A DNA stretch of 64,000 nt from Rhodobacter sp. (GTDB taxonomy: Bacteria > Pseudomonadota > Alphaproteobacteria > Rhodobacterales > Rhodobacteraceae), in the NCBI GenBank assembly GCA_027484145.1, contig JAIXUH010000026.1, positions 1 through 64,000 of the forward strand. Direction: 5' to 3'. A program made the position numbers and the translations under genes. Shown here piece after piece: positions 9,812 through 17,355 of the stretch. Below the pieces are notes generated by a model. It worked only from the letters and a program-made list of their open reading frames with translations. It searched no databases and was not told the origin of the DNA. Each line of letters begins with the position of its first letter. The first letter of the stretch is position 1.

Positions 9812-10045
9812 ATGAAAAGACTGCTAACGGCAGACGACACCCCGACGGTGGACGTGCGTTGCTCGGGGTGCCGGCGTTTGCTATTCAAGATGCAGGATGA
9901 CGCGCTGTCCGGTGCCATCCACATCAAATGCCCGCGCTGCGGAGCGTTCAATCATCTGAGGCCACCCACGAGCCCGACCCCCGAGCGGCACGACCGCGAC
10001 GGAAAGGATACTGCGTGTGGCTCTTCATTCCACCCACCGACATGA
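9812..10045 (+). CDS. Com-like zinc-ribbon regulator
   Basis: A 77-residue small protein with two CxxC pairs (Cys17/Cys20 and Cys40/Cys43) in the pattern CSGC...CPRCGAFN, which is the hallmark of the Mu Com family. In phage Mu, Com binds the mom mRNA and activates translation of the DNA-modification gene it overlaps. Here the gene overlaps the start of a cytosine methyltransferase by 29 bases, so the same kind of control is plausible. ATG 9812 is chosen as the first ATG after the AGAGGG at 9795-9800; GTG 9803 is possible. The C-terminal 30 residues look disordered. Confidence 0.75.
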   Translation: MKRLLTADDTPTVDVRCSGCRRLLFKMQDDALSGAIHIKCPRCGAFNHLRPPTSPTPERHDRDGKDTACGSSFHPPT

Positions 10046-10925
10046 CAGCCTTTGCGGCATCAGCCTTTGCGCCGGTGTCGGAGGCCTCGACCTTGGCCTG
10101 CACATTGCCGAACCCGGCTATCGAACTGTGTGCCATGTCGAGCGAAACAGTTTCGCCGCGGCCACTCTCGTGGCCCGGATGGCGGACACGGCCCTGGCTC
10201 CGGCTCCTGTCTGGGACGATCTGCGATCCTTCGACGGCCGGCCTTGGCGCGGCCGCGTTCATATCGTCTCTGCCGGTTATCCCTGCCAGCCTTTTTCGCT
10301 GTCCGGGCACCGCCGGGGGCAGGACGATCCGCGCCACCTCTGGCCCGCCGTCGCCCGGATCATCGGCGAGGTCGCGCCGGAATGGTGCTTCTTTGAAAAC
10401 GTCCCCGGCCATCTGTCCCTTGGCCTGCAAGACGTCGCCCGAGACCTTCAACGCCTGGGCTATGTCGTTGCAGCGTGCGTCGTATCAGCGGCGGAAGTCG
10501 GCGGGTCTCACCTGCGGGAGAGGCTTTTCATTCTGGCCCACGCCGACCTTCAAAAGCAGTGGCAACCGGGTCTGCCTGCTGCCGGTAACGGGGGGCGTGA
10601 AGATGCTGAAGGACGAGCATCAGAGCGGCAAACAGATGGGGCTGAAGAACGCGGCGCTGAGCTGGACGCTGCTGTGGGATCTGCTGACGGCTCTGGGCTG
10701 GACGCCGCAGGACCCGGTCTCTTCCCTCCCCTACCGGGTGCTTTTGCGCAGTGGCGAGTTGCCCTTGACGCCCGGCCCGATCTTAAACCCGCAGTTTTCC
10801 GACTGGATCATGGGATGGCCTCCTGGCTGGACCGAACCGCTGCGGCCGGTAACGGCGTGGTCCCACTGGCTGCAGCGCGCGCGTGGCGCATGCTGAGGGC
10901 GGAATTCGCCGCCGAAGTTGCCTGA
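10017..10925 (+). CDS. Prophage DNA (cytosine-5-)-methyltransferase
   Basis: A 302-residue m5C methyltransferase. Motif I is at residues 16-28 (SLCAGVGGLDLGL). Motif IV holds the catalytic Cys90 in GYPCQPFS. Motif VI is FFENVPGH (125-132), motif VIII is RERLFI, and motif X is GNGVVPL near the C-terminus. The region between motifs VIII and X is short and Gly/Ala/Asp-rich, so the target-recognition domain is small. The GTG start at 10017 has a good ribosome site (AAAGGA, 8 bases upstream) inside the Com-like gene. No cognate restriction endonuclease is nearby, so it is likely a phage anti-restriction or self-marking enzyme. Confidence 0.88.
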   Translation: MALHSTHRHDSLCGISLCAGVGGLDLGLHIAEPGYRTVCHVERNSFAAATLVARMADTALAPAPVWDDLRSFDGRPWRGRVHIVSAGYPCQPFSLSGHRRGQDDPRHLWPAVARIIGEVAPEWCFFENVPGHLSLGLQDVARDLQRLGYVVAACVVSAAEVGGSHLRERLFILAHADLQKQWQPGLPAAGNGGREDAEGRASERQTDGAEERGAELDAAVGSADGSGLDAAGPGLFPPLPGAFAQWRVALDARPDLKPAVFRLDHGMASWLDRTAAAGNGVVPLAAARAWRMLRAEFAAEVA

Positions 10926-11006
10926 AACCCTGCCGAATGCTAGTGACGGTTCAGAGGCCACAGAGCCCAGAACCGAGCGCACCGCGCGCCGCAGCTGGAG
11001 CAGATC

Positions 11007-11801
11007 ATGGCCAAAGAACCCGTCACCCCCGTCAATCCCGTGGCCCCTTGGCTGGGCGGCAAGCGCAACCTTGCCAAGCGCATCTGCGCCCTGATCGATG
11101 CCGACCAGCACACGACCTATGCCGAGCCCTTTGTGGGCATGGGCGGCATCTTCCTGCGGCGGACATCACGTCCGCGGGCAGAGTTCATCAATGACCTGCA
11201 GCGCGACGTCTATAACCTGTTCCGGGTGCTGCAGGAGCATTACGTGGCCTTCCTTGACCTGCTGCGTTTCCAGATCACCACGCAGGCCAATTTCAACCGC
11301 CTGGTCGGCGTCGACCCCGACACGCTGACCGACATGCAGCGCGCAGCGCGGTTCCTGTTCATCCAGCGGCTGGCCTTTGGCGGCAAGGTCTCGGGGCGCA
11401 ACTTCGGCCTTGCGACCGAGCGGCCCGCCCGGTTCAATCTGACGACGCTGGAGCCGGATCTTGAGGCGCTGCACAGCCGCCTGTCGGGTGTCACGGTGAC
11501 CTGCCTCGACTTTGTGGACTTCATCCGGCGCGTGGACCATCCGGGGGCGCTGTTCTATCTCGACCCGCCCTATTGGGGCTGCGAGGGCGACTATGGCCGT
11601 GCCCTGTTCAGCCGCGAGCGGTTCGAGCAGATGGCCGACCTTCTGGCGGGCTTAAAGGGGCGCTTTATCCTGTCGTTAAACGACGTTTCAGAGGTGCGTG
11701 AAATCTTCGCCCGATTCACGATCGAGGAGGTCAAAACGACCTACACCATCGGGGCCAAGGGTGCCCAGCCCGAGCGGGCGGAGCTGATCATAAGGGGGTG
11801 A
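11007..11801 (+). CDS. D12-class N6-adenine DNA methyltransferase
   Basis: A 264-residue Dam-type enzyme. Residues 14-20 (PWLGGKR) form the SAM-contacting motif X, 40-48 (EPFVGMGGI) are motif I, and 186-189 are the DPPY catalytic motif IV. It is the last + strand gene of the prophage module, 81 bases after the cytosine methyltransferase, with a TGGAGC ribosome site. Target specificity cannot be read from the sequence. It probably methylates phage DNA to evade host restriction. Confidence 0.88.
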   Translation: MAKEPVTPVNPVAPWLGGKRNLAKRICALIDADQHTTYAEPFVGMGGIFLRRTSRPRAEFINDLQRDVYNLFRVLQEHYVAFLDLLRFQITTQANFNRLVGVDPDTLTDMQRAARFLFIQRLAFGGKVSGRNFGLATERPARFNLTTLEPDLEALHSRLSGVTVTCLDFVDFIRRVDHPGALFYLDPPYWGCEGDYGRALFSRERFEQMADLLAGLKGRFILSLNDVSEVREIFARFTIEEVKTTYTIGAKGAQPERAELIIRG

Positions 11802-11999
11802 CCACCTACACAGCGCCAAGTTTCATGCTACCCATTTTGGGTGATGACGGATTCAGTCGTTTGTGTTACCAAGCCTTGCGTGGGATACGCCGGGTAAACC
11901 CTTGTCGAGGCGCGTTTGCTGCCTTGTCGGCCTGCTGTACGGTCGCACAATGGATTGCGGCCTACCGATGGTAGGATACTAGGGCCGGGGCCCACGCAC
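11802..11999. other. Non-coding junction after the adenine methyltransferase
   Basis: A 198-base AT-richer gap between the convergent methyltransferase and DUF3800 genes. It contains a perfect inverted repeat CCTACC-GAT-GGTAGG (11961-11975) and a GC-rich dyad GGGCC-GG-GGCCC (11982-11993). These may be 3'-end hairpins for the facing transcripts. No tRNA fragment or att duplication is visible. Confidence 0.4.
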
Positions 12000-12851
12000 T
12001 TAGAAACTGTATCCGAAATGTTTGAAAATTTCCTGTTGCTGCGGCGTGAGTTCTGCGCGCCACGGTGGGGTTGGTTGCAGCACTACACCGCTATCGGCAT
12101 ACACCCCGGCCTCATGGTACATCTTAGGGGTCAGCAGTTTCGCAGGTTCAGGATCCCAGCGGTTTTCAAGAACGTCGCAAGCCTGGAAGAACGCACTTGC
12201 GACAACATCTGCCAGCTGAAGGCCAGCATTCTGATTGTGCGGCAAGTACTCGACGAGCTGGTAGCGCAGCACCTCGTGGCGAACTGTACGCTTGGGCAGA
12301 TAGGTCGTGCCAGCCATGGACTGCCTTTTCAAAACTTCCCAGTAGGCCTTAGTCTGACCGTAAGAGTGTCCGCCGCGTTCACTAAAAATTACCCTAAGGT
12401 TTCGAGCGGCTTTGTAGCGTTTTCGGCTATCGATCAGGCACAGCTCTGTCGCCCGTTCCATCAGTAGACGAACGCAAAAATTATAGAACCATTGCTTCCC
12501 GCCGCGAGCGGCTGCCCTTTCGTTTGAGTGTTGCCGCATGTTCTTTTTGTTGGAGCAAACAGCAAAACAAACGACCTGCTTTTGGGCTAGGAGTTCGCAG
12601 GCTCGCCGCTTCTTGGTCGGGCTAAGGTTGCGGTAGTGGAGCACTGGACCTTGCCTTGAATCGATGTCTGCGCGGATTTGCTTTACCCAGTCGACAACCG
12701 ATGCCTCGTTGTTAACGCGGACGAGAACCCCGCCGATGCACAGCCATTCCGTACCGCCAACGACGTCAATTGGCCTTACCGCTCTGAGACCGTCATCGCC
12801 GGCCTCATCTATGTAAAGAACATACTCATAAGGCTCTGATATCTGGGACAT
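12000..12851 (-). CDS. DUF3800 domain-containing protein
   Basis: A 283-residue protein of the DUF3800 family, recognised by the N-terminal 'YVLYIDEAGDDG' with paired acidic residues and the C-terminal 'GLQLADVVASAFF' segment. The fold resembles RNase H-like nucleases, so a nucleic-acid-processing role is possible but unproven. ATG 12851 is preferred over the upstream GTG codons because it begins directly before the conserved block. The gene is visibly lower in GC than the flanking core and lies opposite to the prophage genes at their distal end. That suggests an accessory cargo gene. DUF3800 genes often occur in mobile and defence-rich DNA, but no partner of a known defence system is present. 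Confidence 0.75.
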   Translation of the reverse strand: MSQISEPYEYVLYIDEAGDDGLRAVRPIDVVGGTEWLCIGGVLVRVNNEASVVDWVKQIRADIDSRQGPVLHYRNLSPTKKRRACELLAQKQVVCFAVCSNKKNMRQHSNERAAARGGKQWFYNFCVRLLMERATELCLIDSRKRYKAARNLRVIFSERGGHSYGQTKAYWEVLKRQSMAGTTYLPKRTVRHEVLRYQLVEYLPHNQNAGLQLADVVASAFFQACDVLENRWDPEPAKLLTPKMYHEAGVYADSGVVLQPTPPWRAELTPQQQEIFKHFGYSF

Positions 12852-13131
12852 GCTCAATGACACCACAGAGCGTCAGAGAGAGTCAACTTGAAGACGCCTT
12901 CGCAGCCATTCATACGGCAATCGGACAGCAACACTCTTTCTTCTGCAGTTTTATCAGATGTTCTGCCCTAACCTGCGCAAGGAGTGTCACGTCAGTTGGG
13001 CCTTCTTGAGGTCTTTGCGGATTGGCCGAACGGCAGTTCTCGAGCCGAACATCTCAATACTTTTCGGTTGCCAAATCACGCATCGTCTGTTGCCCTCGGC
13101 GCTCATCGAAACCCCAGGAGTAGAGAGCACG

Positions 13132-13527
13132 ATGCGCTTCGTAGAGACGGCTATCGGATCGGTGAACATCGACCATGTAGAGAGTATTCGTCGCAAGGAG
13201 ATCCATGGAGCGGAGCTCAGGTTAGTGTCCGGAGAGAAGACCGACGCACTCTTCACTTACGACACCTTGATTGAAGTTCTCTGCCCCGTCGTGCCGAACA
13301 CGACCGGAATTCAATCGGTCGAGCACGTGACGTCCGAGGATGAACAGTCAGTCAGCCTTTGGATTCAGCCAATCGTAGCGTGGCGGATCACGTCGACGCT
13401 TCCTCTTGGTATCCTGCCAAACGGCGAAACCGCAGAGAACCTCCTCTTCCCTGACGGCAGGGTACAACGACCAACGGGCGAGGAGTTTCCGTCGACCGAT
13501 GCCTTCTTGGCGGCCTATCAGTTCTGA
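13132..13527 (+). CDS. Hypothetical protein, 131 aa
   Basis: An unrecognised protein starting MRFVETAIGSVNI. ATG 13132 is preferred because AGGAG lies 11 bases upstream; the same frame is open further upstream to 12958. It is soluble, acidic to neutral, rich in short beta segments, and has no Cys cluster, membrane helix or signal peptide. The C-terminus (PDGRVQRPTGEEFPSTDAFL) is typical of no family I know. A strong hairpin directly after the stop supports it as a real transcription unit. It is divergent from the DUF3800 gene across about 280 bases and shares its lower GC, so both may be one accessory insertion. Confidence 0.5.
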   Translation: MRFVETAIGSVNIDHVESIRRKEIHGAELRLVSGEKTDALFTYDTLIEVLCPVVPNTTGIQSVEHVTSEDEQSVSLWIQPIVAWRITSTLPLGILPNGETAENLLFPDGRVQRPTGEEFPSTDAFLAAYQF

Positions 13528-13531
13528 TGGA

Positions 13532-13564
13532 TCTACCGACACGTTGCCTGAGAGTGTCGGTAGA
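13532..13564 (+). terminator. Hairpin after the 131-aa unknown gene
   Basis: Perfect 11-bp inverted repeat TCTACCGACAC / GTGTCGGTAGA with an 11-base loop, starting five bases after the stop codon at 13527. No U-run follows, so termination strength is uncertain, but position and symmetry fit a transcript end. Confidence 0.5.
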
Positions 13565-13788
13565 AGCGCTCTGCTGCAAGTTTGCGTGTCAAACTATGCA
13601 AATTTCGGTGGCGAGCCACACCAAACGCAGTTGTCCACAGAAGAATGTCCAAGAAAATGCTTTACAGGCTTTCGCTTCTGCAACACCATATCTAGTAAGG
13701 GTTGCGTCGGGCATACGCAGCGCCTTGCCAGACACCCAGCATCTCGTGGGTCAGTGGATTTGCGAGGGCATCATAAAGAGGCCGGGCA

Positions 13789-14292
13789 ATGTCACTTTCG
13801 GAAGACTTCCTGTCAACGGATGAGATTCATCCGATCGACATCGTCGAAACACTGGCCGAACACCATGACTGGGAGTTTGACCGCGTCACCGATGACCAGA
13901 TCGCCATGGCGGTCGAGGGCCAATGGCGCACATATTCTTTGACGATGGCGTGGTCGGCACAGGACGAAACGCTGCGGCTGATCTGCACCTTTGAAATGGA
14001 GCCGCCGGAAGGCAAGCTTAGCTTGCTTCTGGATGTGCTGAACCGCTGCAACGACATGGTCTGGACCGGGGCCTTCACCTATTGGGCCGAACAGAAGCTG
14101 ATGGTCTGGCGCTATGGTCTGGTGTTGTCGGGCGGTCAGGTGGCCGGGCCGGAACAGATTGACCGCATGATCTCAAGCTCGGTCATGGCGGCGGAACGCT
14201 TTTACCCGGCGTTCCAGCTTGTGGGCTGGGGGGACAAAACCCCTGCCGACGCAATGAAGGTCGCAATTGCCGAGGCATACGGCAGGGCCTGA
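13789..14292 (+). CDS. YbjN domain-containing protein
   Basis: A 167-residue cytosolic protein with the YbjN fold (type III secretion chaperone-like). Evidence is the pattern 'FDRVTDDQIAMAVEGQW', 'LRLICTFEMEPP' and 'LLLDVLNRCNDMVWTGAF' followed by a C-terminal 'FYPAFQLVGWG' block. It is conserved upstream of proC in Rhodobacteraceae and marks the return to core chromosome after the prophage region. The molecular role is not established; family members act as putative chaperones or sensory regulators. A strong hairpin lies 27 bases after the stop. Confidence 0.8.
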   Translation: MSLSEDFLSTDEIHPIDIVETLAEHHDWEFDRVTDDQIAMAVEGQWRTYSLTMAWSAQDETLRLICTFEMEPPEGKLSLLLDVLNRCNDMVWTGAFTYWAEQKLMVWRYGLVLSGGQVAGPEQIDRMISSSVMAAERFYPAFQLVGWGDKTPADAMKVAIAEAYGRA

Positions 14293-14318
14293 GGACAGGG
14301 AAGCAGGGCACGGAAACC

Positions 14319-14350
14319 CACGCCATGCAGGTCGCCGCCTGCATGGCGTG
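14319..14350 (+). terminator. Terminator-like hairpin after the ybjN-like gene
   Basis: Perfect 13-bp inverted repeat CACGCCATGCAGG / CCTGCATGGCGTG with a six-base loop, followed by TTCGTTTGG. It lies between the ybjN-like and proC genes and fits an intrinsic terminator with a weak U tract. Confidence 0.6.
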
Positions 14351-14436
14351 TTCGTTTGGAACAGTTGCGCCGCTCATCGCCCGTTGCGCCCCCGTGTTGC
14401 CGCGCCTAACCTGCCGCTGCAAACGGAGGACGACAG

Positions 14437-15258
14437 ATGATGCACGAGTCAATCCTGCGCCGCGGCCTTGTGCTGTTGGGCTGTGGCAAGATGGGATCGG
14501 CCATGCTGGAAGGGTGGCTGGGCCAAGGACTGCCGCTGAATGCCACATGGGTGGTGGACCCGAACCCTTCGGATTGGGTCAAGGGCTTGGCCCGTAAGGG
14601 GCTGCATCTGAATGATGGCATGCCCGAAGCACCAGCCGTGGTGCTAATTGCCGTCAAGCCGCAGATGATGGGCGCGGCGCTGCCGCAGATTGCGGCCTTT
14701 GGCGGTGGCGATACGCTGATCCTGACCGTGGCTGCAGGGACCACGATCGCGACCTATGAGGCGGTGTTTGGCGCGGGCACGCGGATCGTGCGCGCCATGC
14801 CCAACACGCCCGCCGCCGTGGCGCGCGGCATTACCGCCATCATCGGCAATGCGGCCACAACGCCGGACGATCTGGCCCTTGCCGAAACGCTGCTGTCGGC
14901 CGTGGGGCAGGTGGTGCGGCTGGACGCCGAGGCGCAGATGGATGCCGTGACAGCGGTGTCCGGGTCTGGCCCCGCCTATGTGTTCCACCTTATCGAGGCG
15001 CTTGCTGCGGCGGGCGAGGCTGAGGGTCTGCCGCCCGACATGGCGATGAAGCTTGCCCGCGCCACTGTCACCGGGGCAGGGGAACTGGCGCATCGCATGC
15101 CTGACGCCGCCGCGCAGTTGCGGATCAACGTCACCTCGCCCGGTGGCACCACGGCGGCGGCGCTGTCGGTGCTGATGGATACGGAGACCGGATTTCCCCC
15201 CTTGCTGCGCCGCGCGGTCAAGGCGGCGGCAGACCGGGGGCGGGAGCTTGGCAAATGA
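14437..15258 (+). CDS. proC: Pyrroline-5-carboxylate reductase
   Basis: A 273-residue enzyme for the last step of proline synthesis, reducing 1-pyrroline-5-carboxylate with NAD(P)H. The N-terminal dinucleotide site is GCGKMGSAM (residues 16-24), followed by 'IAVKPQMM' and 'RAMPNTPA'. The C-terminal dimer and active-site region has 'VSGSGPAYVF' and 'TSPGGTTAAAL', all diagnostic for ProC. A GGAGGA site lies 8 bases upstream of the start at 14437 (ATG 14440 follows directly). It overlaps csaA by four bases, so the two and the next dehydrogenase gene form an operon. Confidence 0.95.
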   Translation: MMHESILRRGLVLLGCGKMGSAMLEGWLGQGLPLNATWVVDPNPSDWVKGLARKGLHLNDGMPEAPAVVLIAVKPQMMGAALPQIAAFGGGDTLILTVAAGTTIATYEAVFGAGTRIVRAMPNTPAAVARGITAIIGNAATTPDDLALAETLLSAVGQVVRLDAEAQMDAVTAVSGSGPAYVFHLIEALAAAGEAEGLPPDMAMKLARATVTGAGELAHRMPDAAAQLRINVTSPGGTTAAALSVLMDTETGFPPLLRRAVKAAADRGRELGK

Positions 15259-15590
15259 CCATCACCTATGACGACTTTCAAATGGTCGACATCCGTGTGG
15301 GCCGCATCACCCGCGCCGAACCTTTCCCCGAAGCGCGCAAGCCCGCGATCAAGCTATGGGTCGATTTTGGCCCCGAGATTGGCGAGAAACGGTCGTCGGC
15401 ACAACTGACCCGCCACTACACACCCGAAGGTCTGGTCGGGCGGCAGGTGATGGCGGTGGTGAACTTTCCGCCGCGCCAGGTTGGCAAGGTGATGTCCGAA
15501 GTGCTGGTGCTGGGGGTGCCCGATGCGGCGGGCGAAGTGGTCTTGCTGTCCCCCGATCATGATGTGCCCTTGGGCGGAAGGATGTTCTGA
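15255..15590 (+). CDS. csaA: CsaA-type tRNA-binding/chaperone protein
   Basis: A 111-residue protein with an OB-fold tRNA-binding domain. Features are 'VDIRVGRITRAEPFPEARKPA', the core 'RSSAQLTRHYTPEGLVGRQV', and the C-terminal 'VLVLGVPD' and 'LLSPDHDVPLGGRMF'. CsaA dimers have been described as secretion-related chaperones that also bind tRNA. It is coupled to proC (ATGA overlap) and to the next gene (stop and start share one base at 15590). Length is normal for the family. Confidence 0.9.
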   Translation: MTITYDDFQMVDIRVGRITRAEPFPEARKPAIKLWVDFGPEIGEKRSSAQLTRHYTPEGLVGRQVMAVVNFPPRQVGKVMSEVLVLGVPDAAGEVVLLSPDHDVPLGGRMF

Positions 15591-16537
15591 TGCGCCTGTT
15601 GATCACCCGCCCCCTGCCGGACCGTGTGATGGCGGCTGCCCGTGCCCGGTTCGACGTGACCGCCCGCCCGCAGACGCTTCCTATGGACGCGCGTGAATTG
15701 CGCGACAGTCTGGCCGAATTTGACCTGATCCTGCCCACGCTGGGCGATCTGTATCAGGCAGGTGTCTTTGCCGATGTGCCACAGCCGCGCGCGCGGATGC
15801 TGGCTAACTTTGGCGTGGGTTATAACCATATCGACGTGGCCGCCGCAAAGGCGGCGGGGCTGGTCGTCACCAATACCCCCGGTGCGGTAACCGATGCGAC
15901 GGCCGACATTGCCATGATGCTGATCCTGATGACCGCCCGCCGCGCGGGTGAGGGTGAGCGGTTAGTGCGGGCGGGGCAATGGCAAGGCTGGCACCCGATC
16001 CAGATGCTGGGCCTGCATGTCAGTGGCAAGCGGCTGGGGATCATCGGCATGGGGCGGATCGGCCGCGCCATCGCCCGGCGTGCGCAGGCGGGGTTCGGGA
16101 TGGAGGTGGTGTTCTATAACCGCTCCACCGTGGCCGAACCCGGCGTGCCCGCGCAGCAGGTTGAGATGGCCGAGGCGATGGCCGCCGATATCGTCGTGAT
16201 CGCCGTGCCCGGCGGACGCGAGACGCATCATCTGATCGGGCCCGCTGCGCTGGCCGCGATGCAGCCGCATGCGATACTGGTCAACATCAGCCGGGGCGAT
16301 GTGGTGGATGAGGCGGCGCTGATTGCGGCGCTGCAATCCGGGTCCATCTCTGGGGCCGGGCTGGATGTTTATGAGCGTGAGCCTTTGGTGCCCGAGGCGT
16401 TGCGGAACATGGAGAATGTGACGCTGCTGCCGCATCTGGGAACAGCCGCGCATGAGGTGCGCGAAAACATGGGCATGATGGCGGTGGCCAACCTGATTGC
16501 CTTTGTGGATGGCCAACCGCTGCCGAACCCGGTCTGA
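15590..16537 (+). CDS. D-2-hydroxyacid dehydrogenase (glyoxylate/hydroxypyruvate reductase type)
   Basis: A 315-residue NAD(P)H-dependent 2-hydroxyacid dehydrogenase. The Rossmann motif is GIIGMGRIG (Gly153, Gly155, Gly158). The catalytic set is visible as Arg in VNISRG, Glu in DVYEREP and His in LPHLGTAA. The closest functional group is the GyaR/GhrB-like glyoxylate reductases, but substrate specificity cannot be fixed from sequence. It is the third gene of the proC-csaA operon. Confidence 0.88.
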   Translation: MRLLITRPLPDRVMAAARARFDVTARPQTLPMDARELRDSLAEFDLILPTLGDLYQAGVFADVPQPRARMLANFGVGYNHIDVAAAKAAGLVVTNTPGAVTDATADIAMMLILMTARRAGEGERLVRAGQWQGWHPIQMLGLHVSGKRLGIIGMGRIGRAIARRAQAGFGMEVVFYNRSTVAEPGVPAQQVEMAEAMAADIVVIAVPGGRETHHLIGPAALAAMQPHAILVNISRGDVVDEAALIAALQSGSISGAGLDVYEREPLVPEALRNMENVTLLPHLGTAAHEVRENMGMMAVANLIAFVDGQPLPNPV

Positions 16538-16570
16538 GGCTGGCATGAACGGCGCGAGGGTGAATGTGCC

Positions 16571-17227
16571 ATGATCATCTCGCGCGGGCGGCGGTTCATC
16601 TTTGTGCATATCCCCAAGACCGGGGGCACTGCGCTGAGCCTTGCGTTGGAGGCCCGCGCCATGAAGGACGACATCCTGATCGGCGACACGCCCAAGGCGC
16701 GGGCCCGCAAGGCGCGGGTCAAGTCTGCCCATGCGGCGGGGCGGCTGTGGAAGCATTCGACGCTTGCCGACATTGCCGGGCTGGTCACCGATGACGAAGT
16801 TGCGCATTTTTTCACGGTGACGCTGGTGCGCAACCCATGGGATCGCGCGGTCAGCTATTATCACTGGCTGCGCGCCCAAGGCTTTGCCCATCCGGCGGTG
16901 GGCCTTGCCAAGGCGCATGATTTTTCGGGCTTTCTGAACCATCCGCAAACCCTGACCTCGTTCCGGCTGTGGCCCTATGCCGCGTGGATGCGCGATCGCA
17001 CGGGGGCCGAGCGGGCCAGTGCCTTTGTCCGGCTGGAACGGCTGGCCGAGGATATCGCACCATTCGAGGCGCATCTTGGTTTTCACTTGCGGGTGGCCCC
17101 GGCCAACGCGTCGGACCGATTGGCTGATTGGCGCGGCTATTACAGCGATGCCGATGCCACGCTGATTGGTCAGGTCTGCGCCGAAGACGTGGAACGCTTT
17201 GGCTACAGCTTTGACGGGCTTTGCTAA
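16571..17227 (+). CDS. Sulfotransferase family protein
   Basis: A 218-residue protein with the two PAPS-binding signatures. The 5'-phosphosulfate loop is at residues 13-20 (HIPKTGGT) and the 3'-phosphate site is VTLVRNPWDRAVSYY near residue 90. It would transfer sulfate from PAPS to a carbohydrate or other acceptor, perhaps a surface polysaccharide; the acceptor is unknown. It stands 33 bases after the dehydrogenase gene. Downstream is a hairpin (17272-17300). The enzyme is short but within the range of the bacterial sulfotransfer family 2 proteins. Confidence 0.82.
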   Translation: MIISRGRRFIFVHIPKTGGTALSLALEARAMKDDILIGDTPKARARKARVKSAHAAGRLWKHSTLADIAGLVTDDEVAHFFTVTLVRNPWDRAVSYYHWLRAQGFAHPAVGLAKAHDFSGFLNHPQTLTSFRLWPYAAWMRDRTGAERASAFVRLERLAEDIAPFEAHLGFHLRVAPANASDRLADWRGYYSDADATLIGQVCAEDVERFGYSFDGLC

Positions 17228-17271
17228 AGGCGGGTGAATTGCCACGATTCTGCCGCGACCCGGCCAAACGG

Positions 17272-17300
17272 ATGCCCATCCTTTCGGACAGGTTGGGCAT
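17272..17300 (+). terminator. Imperfect hairpin after the sulfotransferase gene
   Basis: Inverted repeat ATGCCCA/TGGGCAT with an inner CCT/AGG extension and a 7-base loop, no U tract. It is flanked by two copies of GCGGGTGAATTG (17230-17241 and 17341-17352), so the Hint gene leader looks like an internal duplication. Confidence 0.3.
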
Positions 17301-17355
17301 GAATCGGCGCGACCGAGGTGATGCGGCGCGCCCATAGCCCGCGGGTGAATTGGCA

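Noticed and set aside
9928-10896. 322-codon frame over the cytosine methyltransferase
   Set aside because: The overlapping frame starting at 10017 contains all methyltransferase motifs; this one has none.
11961-11993. Inverted repeats as phage attachment site
   Set aside because: They look like short hairpins; no second copy or tRNA fragment is visible in the window.
12987-13256. Possible transposase remnant on the minus strand
   Set aside because: Only a short basic end is suggestive; no transposase motif, inverted repeats or target duplication are seen.
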